From assembly GCF_000429305.1 (NCBI RefSeq), contig NZ_KE386878.1, positions 301,036 to 365,035 on the forward strand: DNA of 64,000 nucleotides. The letters run 5' to 3'. Within the stretch, counting starts at the first letter, position 1, and each line of letters starts with the position of its first letter. The position numbers and the translations under genes are program-made. This DNA is from Desulfovibrio inopinatus DSM 10711. Lineage in GTDB: Bacteria; Desulfobacterota; Desulfovibrionia; Desulfovibrionales; Desulfovibrionaceae. Shown here in pieces: positions 42,942-51,376 of the stretch. Below the pieces are notes generated by a model, which was given only the letters and a program-made list of their open reading frames with translations, was not told the origin of the DNA and searched no databases.

Positions 42942-43343
42942 ATGAGATCTGCTGTTGTGTTGGTATCCATTATGACGTTTCAGATTTCTGGCGTCATATT
43001 GTTGAGCCAATGGAGCTATGATCGAGTGAAACATACGCAACCTCTCGTATCCGGCATAATACATACGCGTTCTGTTCAAGCGATGACCTCTTCCCCATCT
43101 ACAACTGCTCGTATTCCAATTGCACACGTATGGCGAGCGAGTAAGGAATACTATGCAGAGAAGGTTGAGGCGGTCATAGCAGAGCTCAATAACGAGGGGG
43201 ACTTTCATCAGTTACCATTGGAGGAGCGACAGGCCAAGTTGGCGGAAATTTTTTTAACACGGGTTGTTGACGATACATTTTACCAGATGCCAGAGGATGA
43301 ACAACGCGCTATCCAACACTATGTAACAGATCGCTACCGCTGA
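42942..43343 (+). CDS. small exported or membrane-anchored hypothetical protein
   Basis: A 133-residue protein with an N-terminal hydrophobic stretch (about 4-22) that could be a signal anchor, then a soluble, acidic helical region (KEYYAEKVEAVIAELNNEGDFHQLPLEERQ is part of it). AGGAG precedes the ATG with a 6-base spacer, so this start is favoured over an upstream in-frame ATG at 42747. No domain is recognised. Confidence 0.65.
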   Translation: MRSAVVLVSIMTFQISGVILLSQWSYDRVKHTQPLVSGIIHTRSVQAMTSSPSTTARIPIAHVWRASKEYYAEKVEAVIAELNNEGDFHQLPLEERQAKLAEIFLTRVVDDTFYQMPEDEQRAIQHYVTDRYR

Positions 43344-43554
43344 GAAGAGAGTACCGTGTTGGCTCACCGAAGAATTTGGAGAGTTGCTTCTTATAATAAA
43401 GCCGTGTAAGAAAAAAACATCTGAAAAGCGCATTGCGTTGTCAAAACCTTGCCAAGCTGGCGGAGAGACCCCATATTAAAAGAAAGGATTATGGCGTGCT
43501 TTCGCCTTGGTTGTTTGGCAAATAATCCTCCCACCTGTACCAAGGAGGAACCAC

Positions 43555-43797
43555 ATGGACGGACTCGTTCACTATCCCGATGCTATACCCACAGGGGGGG
43601 CGGGGCGTACGTTTGCCGGTGAGGCCGGGCATACCGTGGCCGGACACGCTGGGCATGTGGAGCCAGGACCTGCTGGACAGGTGAACACGTCTCCTGCAAC
43701 CCAAGGGTTTAATGTCGAACCGGGAGGACACATAATGGTCGAACTTGGCGGTTATGTTGAAGTTCCACTCGGTGGTGTCGTCAATACACATATCTGA
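43555..43797 (+). CDS. small Gly/Ala/His-rich repetitive protein
   Basis: An 80-residue protein dominated by Gly, Ala, Val, His and Pro, with loosely repeated units such as AGEAGHTVAGHAGHVEPGPAG and VEPGGHIMVELGGYVEVPLGG. There is no signal peptide and no known domain. AAGGAGG lies ideally upstream of the ATG at 43555. The turn-rich repeats suggest a beta-structured or extended protein, and the His residues could bind metal. A terminator hairpin follows directly, so this is an independently transcribed small gene. It may be a lineage-specific surface or stress protein (inference). Confidence 0.65.
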   Translation: MDGLVHYPDAIPTGGAGRTFAGEAGHTVAGHAGHVEPGPAGQVNTSPATQGFNVEPGGHIMVELGGYVEVPLGGVVNTHI

Positions 43798-43810
43798 TTT
43801 TATCTGCTGA

Positions 43811-43850
43811 CGGTGGAGGGAGCACAATGTTCCTTCCACCGCTCGTTTTT
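43811..43850 (+). terminator. Rho-independent terminator after the Gly/His-rich gene
   Basis: CGGTGGAGGGA / TCCTTCCACCG forms a stem with one G-U pair, then a short gap (CTCG) and TTTTT. It starts 14 bases after the stop. Confidence 0.8.
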
Positions 43851-44193
43851 CTTACCTCCGTATTTTCTCCGAAAATCATCTTTGTTTTTGTCTCTTTTCT
43901 CTCGTTACATTTCGTGTTGGGTCATCTCGATCTTTGGGAGACCCCTCATTCAGGTTGTAGTTCGCCTGGAGAAGGGTTTGGTACAGTGTTCATGTCTCTT
44001 GATGAGCTACTGTTCCACATATATTTTATTGTATTACGCATGGTATTCTCCAGAGAATATATTCTCAAGCTCGTTCACTCAATTGTCCAAATAAATCTGA
44101 ATAACTCTTGTGATCGTATTACTTTTTGTATGGAAAATTTGGATTGATTGACTTTTGAGTTGTGTAATACTTTACTATTGTTATTTTTTAGAG

Positions 44194-44209
44194 TGGAATG
44201 TCTTTTGCT
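44194..44209 (+). promoter_or_regulatory. possible sigma-54 promoter for the PEP-CTERM gene
   Basis: TGGAATGTCTTTTGCT has GG-N10-GC spacing (GG 44195-44196, GC 44207-44208), but only a partial match to the -24 box (TGGAA for TGGCA). It lies about 124 bases before the start codon. Confidence 0.4.
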
Positions 44210-44332
44210 GTTATGCATTAGTTTGAGTTGCCTTTTTTGTTGACTGCATTGGTTCCAGTCAATTGCGCAATGAAGACAATAGATGAAATTGGTTGTGGAT
44301 TCTCCATATTAAACGCTATTGAGAAGGACAAT

Positions 44333-44863
44333 ATGATGAAGAAATTATTCATGTGCTTGAGTGTCGTTATTGTATTTTTTTCTCTTGCGACATCAAGCTA
44401 TGCATATATCGAAATTGATTATGATACGGGATGGTCCGGATCTTTTTATTGGAGAGACCTCGGCCAAATCGACCAGATCGGCAGTATTCCTGGAGGGGAA
44501 ATATATTGGGGAATTGAATTGGATACAGCGTCCTATATTGACTTTGCGAGTGCATGGGATGGGTATATACCTGGAGATGAATTTGCTTTGTATATCGATG
44601 ACTCGGCAGTCTCATGGGACACGACCTATACAGAAGGTAAGTACTTTCATGGGGAACTCTCCAATGTCCTCCTGGATGAAGGGACGCACACCTTTACACT
44701 CTATACAACGGCTTTAGCTCCTGGATATGAAGCTGGAAGCGCCTACGCTGAATTCTCAGGCTTTACCCCTGCCTCTGCTCCTCTTCCTGGAGCGGTTTGG
44801 CTGATGGGTTCAGGTCTCTTCGGAATCGGCTTTTTACGGAGACGAGTAGGGAAAGATTGCTAG
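44333..44863 (+). CDS. exported protein with PEP-CTERM-like sorting signal
   Basis: A 176-residue secreted protein. The N-terminal signal peptide (about 1-22) is followed by a beta-rich, Trp/Tyr/Asp-rich region without a known domain. The C-terminus is a PEP-CTERM-type anchor: SAPLPGAVWLMGSGLFGIGFLRRR (LPG motif, hydrophobic segment, basic tail). Such proteins are sorted by an exosortase and often belong to exopolysaccharide matrices. The exosortase is not in this window. GAGAAGGA precedes the ATG at 44333. A strong terminator follows. Confidence 0.82.
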   Translation: MMKKLFMCLSVVIVFFSLATSSYAYIEIDYDTGWSGSFYWRDLGQIDQIGSIPGGEIYWGIELDTASYIDFASAWDGYIPGDEFALYIDDSAVSWDTTYTEGKYFHGELSNVLLDEGTHTFTLYTTALAPGYEAGSAYAEFSGFTPASAPLPGAVWLMGSGLFGIGFLRRRVGKDC

Positions 44864-44888
44864 AGTTAACATATTCGTAGAACACGTC

Positions 44889-44921
44889 AAAAGCCGAGGA
44901 AGTTGTCCTCGGCTTTTTTTT
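44889..44921 (+). terminator. Rho-independent terminator after the PEP-CTERM gene
   Basis: AAAGCCGAGGA / TCCTCGGCTTT with a 5-base loop is followed by a T-run; a near-ideal intrinsic terminator. Confidence 0.93.
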
Positions 44922-45159
44922 CGAATTCTGAGGGGTGGAATGTTTGTCTCGCCAAACATGCCGTTGTTTAATTGATTCGCTTTGTATGGGAATGTATTGC
45001 TGATTTTCGTGTTACGGAAAATTCTCAAATAGAAGTTCTAAGTGGTATGTGCAAGACTTCATTGAACTGAAAGCCGCACCTCTTTTCTTTTGGCCTTGTA
45101 AAAAATACTATGTGTTTTGTTATGCTCCCTATGAGCAATAACAAAATTTTGTTTCATAT

Positions 45160-45181
45160 AAAAAACACGCTCGCAGTGTTT
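45160..45181 (-). terminator. possible terminator of the SPOR lipoprotein gene
   Basis: On the minus strand, AACACTGCGAGCGTGTT followed by TTTTT forms a small stem after the stop at 45186. The stem is short, so confidence is moderate. Confidence 0.4.
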
Positions 45182-45185
45182 GGGG

Positions 45186-45917
45186 TTACGGAAGAGGCGT
45201 CTGGGTAACAAGTTTTGGCGTTGTTACGCCAATTTCAGACAGTTCGCTCAGCATCTCCGGTGTTGTTCCTTCAAGGGTGACGAGAACGCGATAATACGTT
45301 TTTCCATTGACATCAGACGGCTCAATTGTAGCGTTGTGCCCTCGGTCGGAAAGCATATCTCTCAAGCTCTTTGCATTGTCTTCATGAACAAATGCACTCA
45401 CTTGGTATATGGAACGAAATCGTTGTACGTCGGTGTCAGGAGCGGGTTCAACGACAGGAGATGCTACGGCTGGTTCTTCTCTCGGACTATCCACCGGAGC
45501 AGGTTCAGAAACTTGGATTGGAGCGTTCTCCTGCATCGGTGCGGGAGCAACAGGAGCAGACGGGCGGGGTGGTACGGGGAGTGGAATGGCTTGACCTTGA
45601 GCCGGTGTCGGTGCGGTTTGCACGGGCATTGGTTCGATTGTCGCTTCATTGATGGTTTTTTCTGTTAAACCAGATTCCATGAGCGAATTGGATGGCAATT
45701 CGGGAGGAGTGCCCTGGGCCGGGCTGGCTTCTAGAGCCGGTTTGGCTGTATCGGCCGAGGCCCGACGCACAGGGGCGGGAGAGTCCACTGGAGTTGGAGC
45801 TCGTCCCAATATCTCCTCTTCAAAACCGTTATTCCAGTCGGCGCAACCTGCGATGAAGATTACGGTTGCGAGCAAGAAGAGAAGAGGAATACGATGGAAA
45901 ACAGAAATCGTCTTCAT
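45186..45917 (-). CDS. SPOR-domain lipoprotein
   Basis: A 243-residue lipoprotein: signal peptide with lipobox FIAGC25, then a long Pro/Ala/Glu-rich flexible linker (about 35-165), and a C-terminal SPOR domain (about 170-240; YQVSAFVHEDNAKSLRDML and YYRVLVTLEG). SPOR domains bind denuded glycan strands at the septum, so the protein probably acts in cell division or envelope tethering. It starts 5 bases after hflC on the same strand and is likely co-transcribed with hflKC. The low-complexity linker varies among relatives. Confidence 0.85.
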   Translation of the reverse strand: MKTISVFHRIPLLFLLATVIFIAGCADWNNGFEEEILGRAPTPVDSPAPVRRASADTAKPALEASPAQGTPPELPSNSLMESGLTEKTINEATIEPMPVQTAPTPAQGQAIPLPVPPRPSAPVAPAPMQENAPIQVSEPAPVDSPREEPAVASPVVEPAPDTDVQRFRSIYQVSAFVHEDNAKSLRDMLSDRGHNATIEPSDVNGKTYYRVLVTLEGTTPEMLSELSEIGVTTPKLVTQTPLP

Positions 45918-45922
45918 ACGTG

Positions 45923-46777
45923 TTAATGCATGTATTCAAAGAATTCGCTTGAAGGTGTTAGAACCATCTTGGCATTGTCCCTGAAGCTCTTTTTGTATGC
46001 ATCCAGACTTTTCGTGAATGCATAGAATTCTTTGTCCTTATTATATGCTTCGGCATATATGGCTGCGGCTTGGGCATCTCCCTCACCACGCAGGATTTCA
46101 GATTTCCGACCGGCTTCGGCGAGGAGTACTGCCCGTTCCTTGTCTGCCGAGGACTTGATTTTTGCCATTTCTTCTCGTCCTTCCGAACGATAAAGTTTGG
46201 CTTGACGCTCTCGTTCGGCACGCATACGTCCGAAAATCGCGTTCTGGTTTTCTGGGGGCAGATCGGTGCGTTTAATCCGAACATCCACAATTTCAATGCC
46301 GAACGGAGTCAGAGCGGCATTCGATTTTTCTGTGACAAGCTCCATTATTTCAGCGCGTTTGCTCGAAACAATCTGCGCTAAAGTAAATTGTCCCAGAGCA
46401 ACGCGGAGCTCCGCATAAATGATATCTTCAAGGCGGGCTTGAGCGCGGCTTACTGTGCGCAATGTCGTATAGAAGTCGAGCGGCTTCGTGATTTGCCATC
46501 TGGCATAATTGTCGACAACCATGGTTTTCTTATCTTTCGTCAATATTTCTGCTGCCTTGGCGTCATAGTCAAGGATGCGTGAGTCCATGTAGATGACGTT
46601 TTGAACGAAAGGCAATTTGAAGTGTAAACCCGGGCCACGGGCTCCACCAACAGGTTTGCCGAGCTGCAAGACAATGGCGCGCTGAGTCTGGTCAACGGTA
46701 AAGACACTTTGCGTAATGAGAACAATTGCCGCAAGTACAATAAGTAACAGGACAGAGGAGGATTTGAATATCGACAT
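45923..46777 (-). CDS. hflC: HflC, membrane protease-modulating SPFH protein
   Basis: A 284-residue SPFH/band-7 protein with an N-terminal membrane anchor (about 6-25) and the periplasmic SPFH domain (VDQTQRAIVLQLGKP onward; DYDAKAAEILTKDKKTMVVD). With HflK it surrounds the FtsH protease and controls its access to substrates. It starts one base after the hflK stop and is followed by the SPOR lipoprotein. Confidence 0.94.
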   Translation of the reverse strand: MSIFKSSSVLLLIVLAAIVLITQSVFTVDQTQRAIVLQLGKPVGGARGPGLHFKLPFVQNVIYMDSRILDYDAKAAEILTKDKKTMVVDNYARWQITKPLDFYTTLRTVSRAQARLEDIIYAELRVALGQFTLAQIVSSKRAEIMELVTEKSNAALTPFGIEIVDVRIKRTDLPPENQNAIFGRMRAERERQAKLYRSEGREEMAKIKSSADKERAVLLAEAGRKSEILRGEGDAQAAAIYAEAYNKDKEFYAFTKSLDAYKKSFRDNAKMVLTPSSEFFEYMH

Positions 46778-46778
46778 G

Positions 46779-47867
46779 CTACTGTCCTCCTTTTTGAGGC
46801 TGAACTCCGGCCGTTGGGGTCTGCGAGAACGTACTCAGCGGAAGCAGAGGAGTCGTTTTGCTCGCTGCATCCTGGCTGATAATCGTCTTTTCCACACCTT
46901 TGTTGCTCAAGATTTCTTCCATAGCCTCAAGGTAAAGACGTTTCCTCGTGACTTCCGGAGCTTTTTCGTACTCCGTCAGAAGAGCCAAGAAGCGTGCAGA
47001 TTCACCTTGTGATTGGCGGACTTTTTGTTCTTTATATGCACGAGCCTGGTTGAGCATGGCTTCGGCTTGTCCGCGTGTTTTCGGGATGAGGTCGTTCAAG
47101 TACGCATCGGCCTCGTTAATATAACGAATTTTGTCCTCGCGGGCACTTGCCACATCTTTGAACGCGTCGACGACTTCTCGCGGCGGATGCACATCTTGAA
47201 GCTGAACCGCGACAACACTAATACCGGATTCGTACTTGTCGAGAATCGATTGCAAGAGTTTTTTGGTCTGGTTTTGAATTTCGAGTTTTCCCGTCGTGAG
47301 TACAGAATCGATTTTGTTATTGCCAATCACTTCGCGCATGGCAGCTTCTGCCGCGTTTTTCACGGTTTCGTCCTGTTGAGCGATGCGGAACAAATAATCC
47401 TGCGGATTTTTGATCTGGTATTGGACAATAAATTGGACGTCGACGATATTTTCATCGCCTGTCAACATGAGCGATTCTTCGGGCACAGGTCGAAATTGCG
47501 ACACACTTGATCCTTCGCGTCCGCCAATGGTGCGAAACCCAACCTCAAAGCGCTGCACCTGAGAGACCGTCGGTGTCAGCACGCTTTCCACAGGGAAGGG
47601 GATATGGTAATGTGGACCCGGCCCTGTCAACCGGTTGAATGCACCGAATCGTTTTACCACGCCCATTTCGTCCGGTTGTACGATGTAAATCCCGCTAAGG
47701 AGCCAAAGCAGGATGAGTACCGGTACAATGAGCTTCGCGCCACCAGGAAATCTTCCAGGAATATCCTTGAATTTTTTGAACTCATCGCCGATTTTGTTCA
47801 AGTCCGGCGGAGTTGGTGGCGCGTTCCTTTGCCGCTTTTCGTTCAGTTTGTCCCAGTCCCAATTCAT
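46779..47867 (-). CDS. hflK: HflK, membrane protease-modulating SPFH protein
   Basis: A 362-residue SPFH protein with a proline-rich cytoplasmic N-terminus (MNWDWDKLNEKRQR...PPTPPD), one transmembrane segment (about 50-70), and the SPFH domain (VVKRFGAFNR, QVQRFEVGFR, DEN-type strands). It forms the hexagonal HflKC cage around FtsH. The ATG at 47867 starts at the typical HflK N-terminus; an ATG at 47918 would add 17 residues. No strong ribosome-binding site is seen for either. It is divergent from the phosphomannomutase gene. Confidence 0.92.
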   Translation of the reverse strand: MNWDWDKLNEKRQRNAPPTPPDLNKIGDEFKKFKDIPGRFPGGAKLIVPVLILLWLLSGIYIVQPDEMGVVKRFGAFNRLTGPGPHYHIPFPVESVLTPTVSQVQRFEVGFRTIGGREGSSVSQFRPVPEESLMLTGDENIVDVQFIVQYQIKNPQDYLFRIAQQDETVKNAAEAAMREVIGNNKIDSVLTTGKLEIQNQTKKLLQSILDKYESGISVVAVQLQDVHPPREVVDAFKDVASAREDKIRYINEADAYLNDLIPKTRGQAEAMLNQARAYKEQKVRQSQGESARFLALLTEYEKAPEVTRKRLYLEAMEEILSNKGVEKTIISQDAASKTTPLLPLSTFSQTPTAGVQPQKGGQ

Positions 47868-47960
47868 AATACGTGGGAAGTAGACCGAGTCTTCCACTTG
47901 GTCAAGGGGTCCGTTCATTGTTTAGTTCGCATTCGTTGTGATGCATTCCGGGAGAAACGT

Positions 47961-49334
47961 ATGAAAACCGACCTCTATTCCGTATTTCGAGCCTATGATA
48001 TTCGCGGAAAAGTTGACATCGATTTTGATCTTGATGTGGTTACTCGCCTTGGAAAAGCCATAGGAACATATTTTTGTAATCATGGTGTAGACCGAGCTGT
48101 TGTCGGTCGCGATTGTCGTTTGAGCTCTCCGGATTATGCGGCTTGCCTGGTCGATGGGCTTCGGCAATGTGGTGTGCATGTCATTTCTCTTGGACTCGTT
48201 CCAACACCATTATTGTATTTTGCTGTACAATATTTCGGCCTGAAGGCGGGCGTCATGGTGACAGCCAGTCATAATCCGCCTCAATACAACGGATTTAAAA
48301 TATGGTTCGGTCATGGCACGTTGCATTCCGATGAGTTGTCTTCCATCGGCGACATCATGCGTAAAGACCGATTCACCCACGGTACCGGTATCGTGAGCAC
48401 ACATGATATTCGTCCTGCTTACCTTGATGTTTTACAAAAAAATTTTGGTCGCTTCGACCGTAATGGAAGACCTCGCGTTGTGCTTGATGGAGGGAATGGA
48501 GCCGGAGGACTTGTGGCTGCAGCAGCCTTACGACAGGCAGGAATTGATGTCACTGAGCTATACTGTCAGCCGGACGGTCGATTCCCGAACCATCACCCTG
48601 ACCCTGTTGTAGAAGCAAATATCGGAGACCTCAAAAAACGTGTTGTTTCCGAGAACGCAATATGTGGTCTTGGCCTTGACGGTGATGCCGATCGATTGGG
48701 CGTCGTGGATGAAAATGGAGCGTATGTTTCATGTGATCGTATTCTTGCCATATACGCACGGGAATTGCTTGCAACACATCCGGGAAGCCGAATTGCTGCC
48801 GATGTGAAGTGTAGTCGTCTTGTTTTCGACGATATCACACGGCACGGAGGAGAACCCCTGATGACTCCGTCAGGGCATTCTTTCGTAAAAGAACATATGC
48901 GTCGAACCGGGGCGATTCTTGGCGGCGAACTTGCCGGACATTTTTATTTTGCCGATCGCTATTTCGGGTTTGATGACGGCATATACGCTGCACTTCGCCT
49001 TGTTGAAATTCTCTGTGCGCATCCGGAAAAATCATTGTCCGGTTGGCTCGATGATTGGCCTGAAACATGGACGACACCTGAAATACGAATACCGTGTCCG
49101 GAGACAAAACAGCATGAGATTATCGAAAAGGCCCGACGGTTCTTTCAAGGCCATTATGATATCGTCGACATTGATGGCCTGCGACTTGAGTTTTTCGATG
49201 GATTTGCACTCATACGTGCTTCGAATACACAACCTGAAATAACAATGCGGTTTGAAGCCGGAACGCAAGAACGGTTACACACCATACGAAAGCGTGTTGA
49301 GGAGCCTTTGTCGGAGTGGCTTCAAAGTCTGTAA
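47961..49334 (+). CDS. phosphomannomutase/phosphoglucomutase
   Basis: A 457-residue alpha-D-phosphohexomutase that isomerises hexose 1- and 6-phosphates. The phosphoserine is in TASHNPPQYNG (S103), the Mg-binding loop in LGLDGDADRLGVVD, the sugar-binding loop GGELAGHF, and the phosphate-binding RASNTQPE. It feeds nucleotide-sugar synthesis for lipopolysaccharide or exopolysaccharide. GGGAG precedes the ATG at 47961. The open frame runs 119 codons upstream across the hflK start on the other strand; that part is not conserved. Confidence 0.95.
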   Translation: MKTDLYSVFRAYDIRGKVDIDFDLDVVTRLGKAIGTYFCNHGVDRAVVGRDCRLSSPDYAACLVDGLRQCGVHVISLGLVPTPLLYFAVQYFGLKAGVMVTASHNPPQYNGFKIWFGHGTLHSDELSSIGDIMRKDRFTHGTGIVSTHDIRPAYLDVLQKNFGRFDRNGRPRVVLDGGNGAGGLVAAAALRQAGIDVTELYCQPDGRFPNHHPDPVVEANIGDLKKRVVSENAICGLGLDGDADRLGVVDENGAYVSCDRILAIYARELLATHPGSRIAADVKCSRLVFDDITRHGGEPLMTPSGHSFVKEHMRRTGAILGGELAGHFYFADRYFGFDDGIYAALRLVEILCAHPEKSLSGWLDDWPETWTTPEIRIPCPETKQHEIIEKARRFFQGHYDIVDIDGLRLEFFDGFALIRASNTQPEITMRFEAGTQERLHTIRKRVEEPLSEWLQSL

Positions 49335-49439
49335 TGCATCGATACACGACGCCTCCATTCGTATAGCGCGCTGTTGTAATGCTAGCTTGGACTTTTTGGA
49401 GGCCTTTGGTCGATTCGAATTGAGGAGAGAAAGAACAGC

Positions 49440-50669
49440 ATGCGGAAAAGAAAATGGATGCTCATGTCCATTATCATTATTGGTATTGCTGGCATTGCGT
49501 ATTGGTCATTGCGATCTGGTGTGCAACCGATTCGCGTTCTTGAGACAGCTGAAGTGCGGCGCGGCAATATTCGAAAAGTATTGGAAGCGACAGGCATTGT
49601 GCAGGCCCAAGTTGGTGCGATTGTCAAAATCGGGGCAAGAGCAACAGGCTCTATCGATGAAATGCGTGTCAAAGTGGGAGATCCGGTTCAAAAAGGCGAA
49701 GTCATCGCCTTGATCGATGATCGGGAACAGCTTGCCCAACTTGATGTGTCTAAGGCTCGTCTTGAAAGCGCCAAAGCAGAACAAGGTCGCGTCGAGACAG
49801 TTTATCCCAAGCGCATTGCAGAAGCTGAAGCACAGTTGCGTCTGGCCGAAGCGGAGGAAGAATATGCTCGGCTCACCCTGAAACGGCAAGCTCAACTGTA
49901 TGCGAAGAAACTTGTTGCAAAAGATGTTTATGATGCGGCCTCACGCGATGCGTTGGTGAAAGCGAGTCAAGTGAGCGCTCGACGAGCCAGCGCTGAATTG
50001 TTGAAAACTGAATTTGAAAAAGAACGTATCAAAGCGAAACGAAATGTCGACGAAGCCCGTGCCACTTTGTCCACACGTAACACGCAACTTTCGTATACCC
50101 GCATTGTCAGTCCGATTGAAGGAGTGGTCAGTCAGGTAACGATTCAAGAAGGCGAAACCGTTGTTGCCGGACTGCAGGTCGCGAACCTTATTACCGTTAT
50201 TGATCCAACAAAGCTGGAAATGTGGATTTATGTCGATGAAACCGATGTCGGACAGGTGAAACCGGGACAAGCTGTAGAGTTTCAGGTGGATGCATATCCG
50301 GACACCGTTTTTCAAGGGGCTGTCGAGCTGATTTATCCTCAGCCAGAAATTCGTGATAATATCGTCTATTACAAAGCATTGGTTCCCGTGAGCATAGAGC
50401 AGGCTGAAAGGCTGCGTCCGGAAATGACGACACAGTGTCGTATCGTCGTTCAGCAGCTCGACGACGTGCTTGTTATCCCGAATACAGCATTGAAGTGGGT
50501 TCAGGGCACGCAGGTAGTCTATGGTGTCAATAACGATGGCAGCGTTGTTCAACTTCATCCCGAGCTTGGTTTAGCTGGATTGCGGGAAACCGAAGTTGTT
50601 TCTGGTCTTGAAGAAGGACAAACTGTGGCTGTTCAGGTCGTCTTGCCGGCAAAACAAGGAAAAAAATAA
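49440..50669 (+). CDS. MacA-like efflux periplasmic adaptor (HlyD/RND-type)
   Basis: A 409-residue membrane-fusion protein: N-terminal membrane anchor (about 6-24), biotinyl-lipoyl half (GAIVKIGARATGSIDEMRVKVGDPV), long coiled coil (about 95-200), second lipoyl half and beta-barrel (YTRIVSPIEGVVS). It connects an inner-membrane ABC exporter to an outer-membrane channel. It ends one base into the ATP-binding gene start, forming a MacAB-type operon with the next two genes. No outer-membrane TolC is in the window. Confidence 0.92.
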   Translation: MRKRKWMLMSIIIIGIAGIAYWSLRSGVQPIRVLETAEVRRGNIRKVLEATGIVQAQVGAIVKIGARATGSIDEMRVKVGDPVQKGEVIALIDDREQLAQLDVSKARLESAKAEQGRVETVYPKRIAEAEAQLRLAEAEEEYARLTLKRQAQLYAKKLVAKDVYDAASRDALVKASQVSARRASAELLKTEFEKERIKAKRNVDEARATLSTRNTQLSYTRIVSPIEGVVSQVTIQEGETVVAGLQVANLITVIDPTKLEMWIYVDETDVGQVKPGQAVEFQVDAYPDTVFQGAVELIYPQPEIRDNIVYYKALVPVSIEQAERLRPEMTTQCRIVVQQLDDVLVIPNTALKWVQGTQVVYGVNNDGSVVQLHPELGLAGLRETEVVSGLEEGQTVAVQVVLPAKQGKK

Positions 50670-51376
50670 TGGCGCTGTCATATTCCGGGCAGGACAATGC
50701 GCTTGTTTCCATGAAGGACATCGAAAAGGTGTATTTTCGTGGTGATCTTCAGTTACCTGTCTTGAAAGGCGTCAATTTGGAATTGCAACGGGGCGAATTC
50801 GTTGCGTTGCAGGGCCCATCCGGTTCGGGGAAGTCCACAGTGCTCCATATTATGGGGCTGCTCGACCGACCGACAGCAGGACAATATTTTCTTGCTGGCC
50901 ATGATGTCTCGGCATTGCATGATGATGATGCTTCCCGTTTACGTGGCCGGATGCTCGGGTTTGTCTTTCAAAGTTTCTATCTTATTCCGTATGCAACGGC
51001 TTTGGATAATGTGTTGCTCCCTGGACTCTATGCTGAAACAGACCAAGATATCTTAAACGAACGGGCTCGCCAGTTACTCGCCGATGTCGGGCTTGCCGAT
51101 CATTTTTCCAGCAAACCTTCACAATTGTCAGGAGGACAGCAGCAGCGTGTCGCCTTAGCTCGCGCTTTAGTCAACGATCCCGAATTGATTCTTGCGGATG
51201 AACCGACAGGGCAACTCGACTCCGTCACCAGTCGAGAAATCATGTCGATTCTTCAGGAAATTAATCAAATTGGTAAAACCATCGTTGTCGTTACACACGA
51301 TGAAGCAACAGCGGCCTATGCCTCGCGTCGTATTTTTGTCCGCGACGGTCAAGTCAGTGAGGTTGGGCCTGAATGA
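50669..51376 (+). CDS. MacB-like ABC transporter ATP-binding protein
   Basis: A 235-residue ATPase of the LolD/MacB type with Walker [11 protein letters not shown]-loop [10 protein letters not shown], signature LSGGQQQR, Walker [13 protein letters not shown], and switch His in VVVTHDEA. It overlaps the adaptor gene by one base and the permease gene by four, so the three are co-translated. Confidence 0.94.
   Translation: MALSYSGQDNALVSMKDIEKVYFRGDLQLPVLKGVNLELQRGEFVALQGPSGSGKSTVLHIMGLLDRPTAGQYFLAGHDVSALHDDDASRLRGRMLGFVFQSFYLIPYATALDNVLLPGLYAETDQDILNERARQLLADVGLADHFSSKPSQLSGGQQQRVALARALVNDPELILADEPTGQLDSVTSREIMSILQEINQIGKTIVVVTHDEATAAYASRRIFVRDGQVSEVGPE

Larger units (their letters stand above)
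43798..44332. other. 535-base AT-rich region upstream of the PEP-CTERM gene
   Basis: Apart from the terminator at 43811-43850 and a possible sigma-54 site at 44194-44209, no convincing gene is seen. Short open frames here are out of context and overlap the terminator. The base composition is more AT-rich than its neighbours, which fits foreign or poorly conserved DNA. Confidence 0.55.
44864..45185. other. 322-base convergent intergenic region
   Basis: It holds the terminator of the PEP-CTERM gene and a hairpin that may terminate the SPOR lipoprotein gene. No gene seen. Confidence 0.55.

Noticed and set aside
43813-44147. two overlapping short open frames downstream of the Gly/His-rich gene
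   Set aside because: They run through an intrinsic terminator, are AT-rich with hydrophobic low-complexity sequence, and have no ribosome-binding site.
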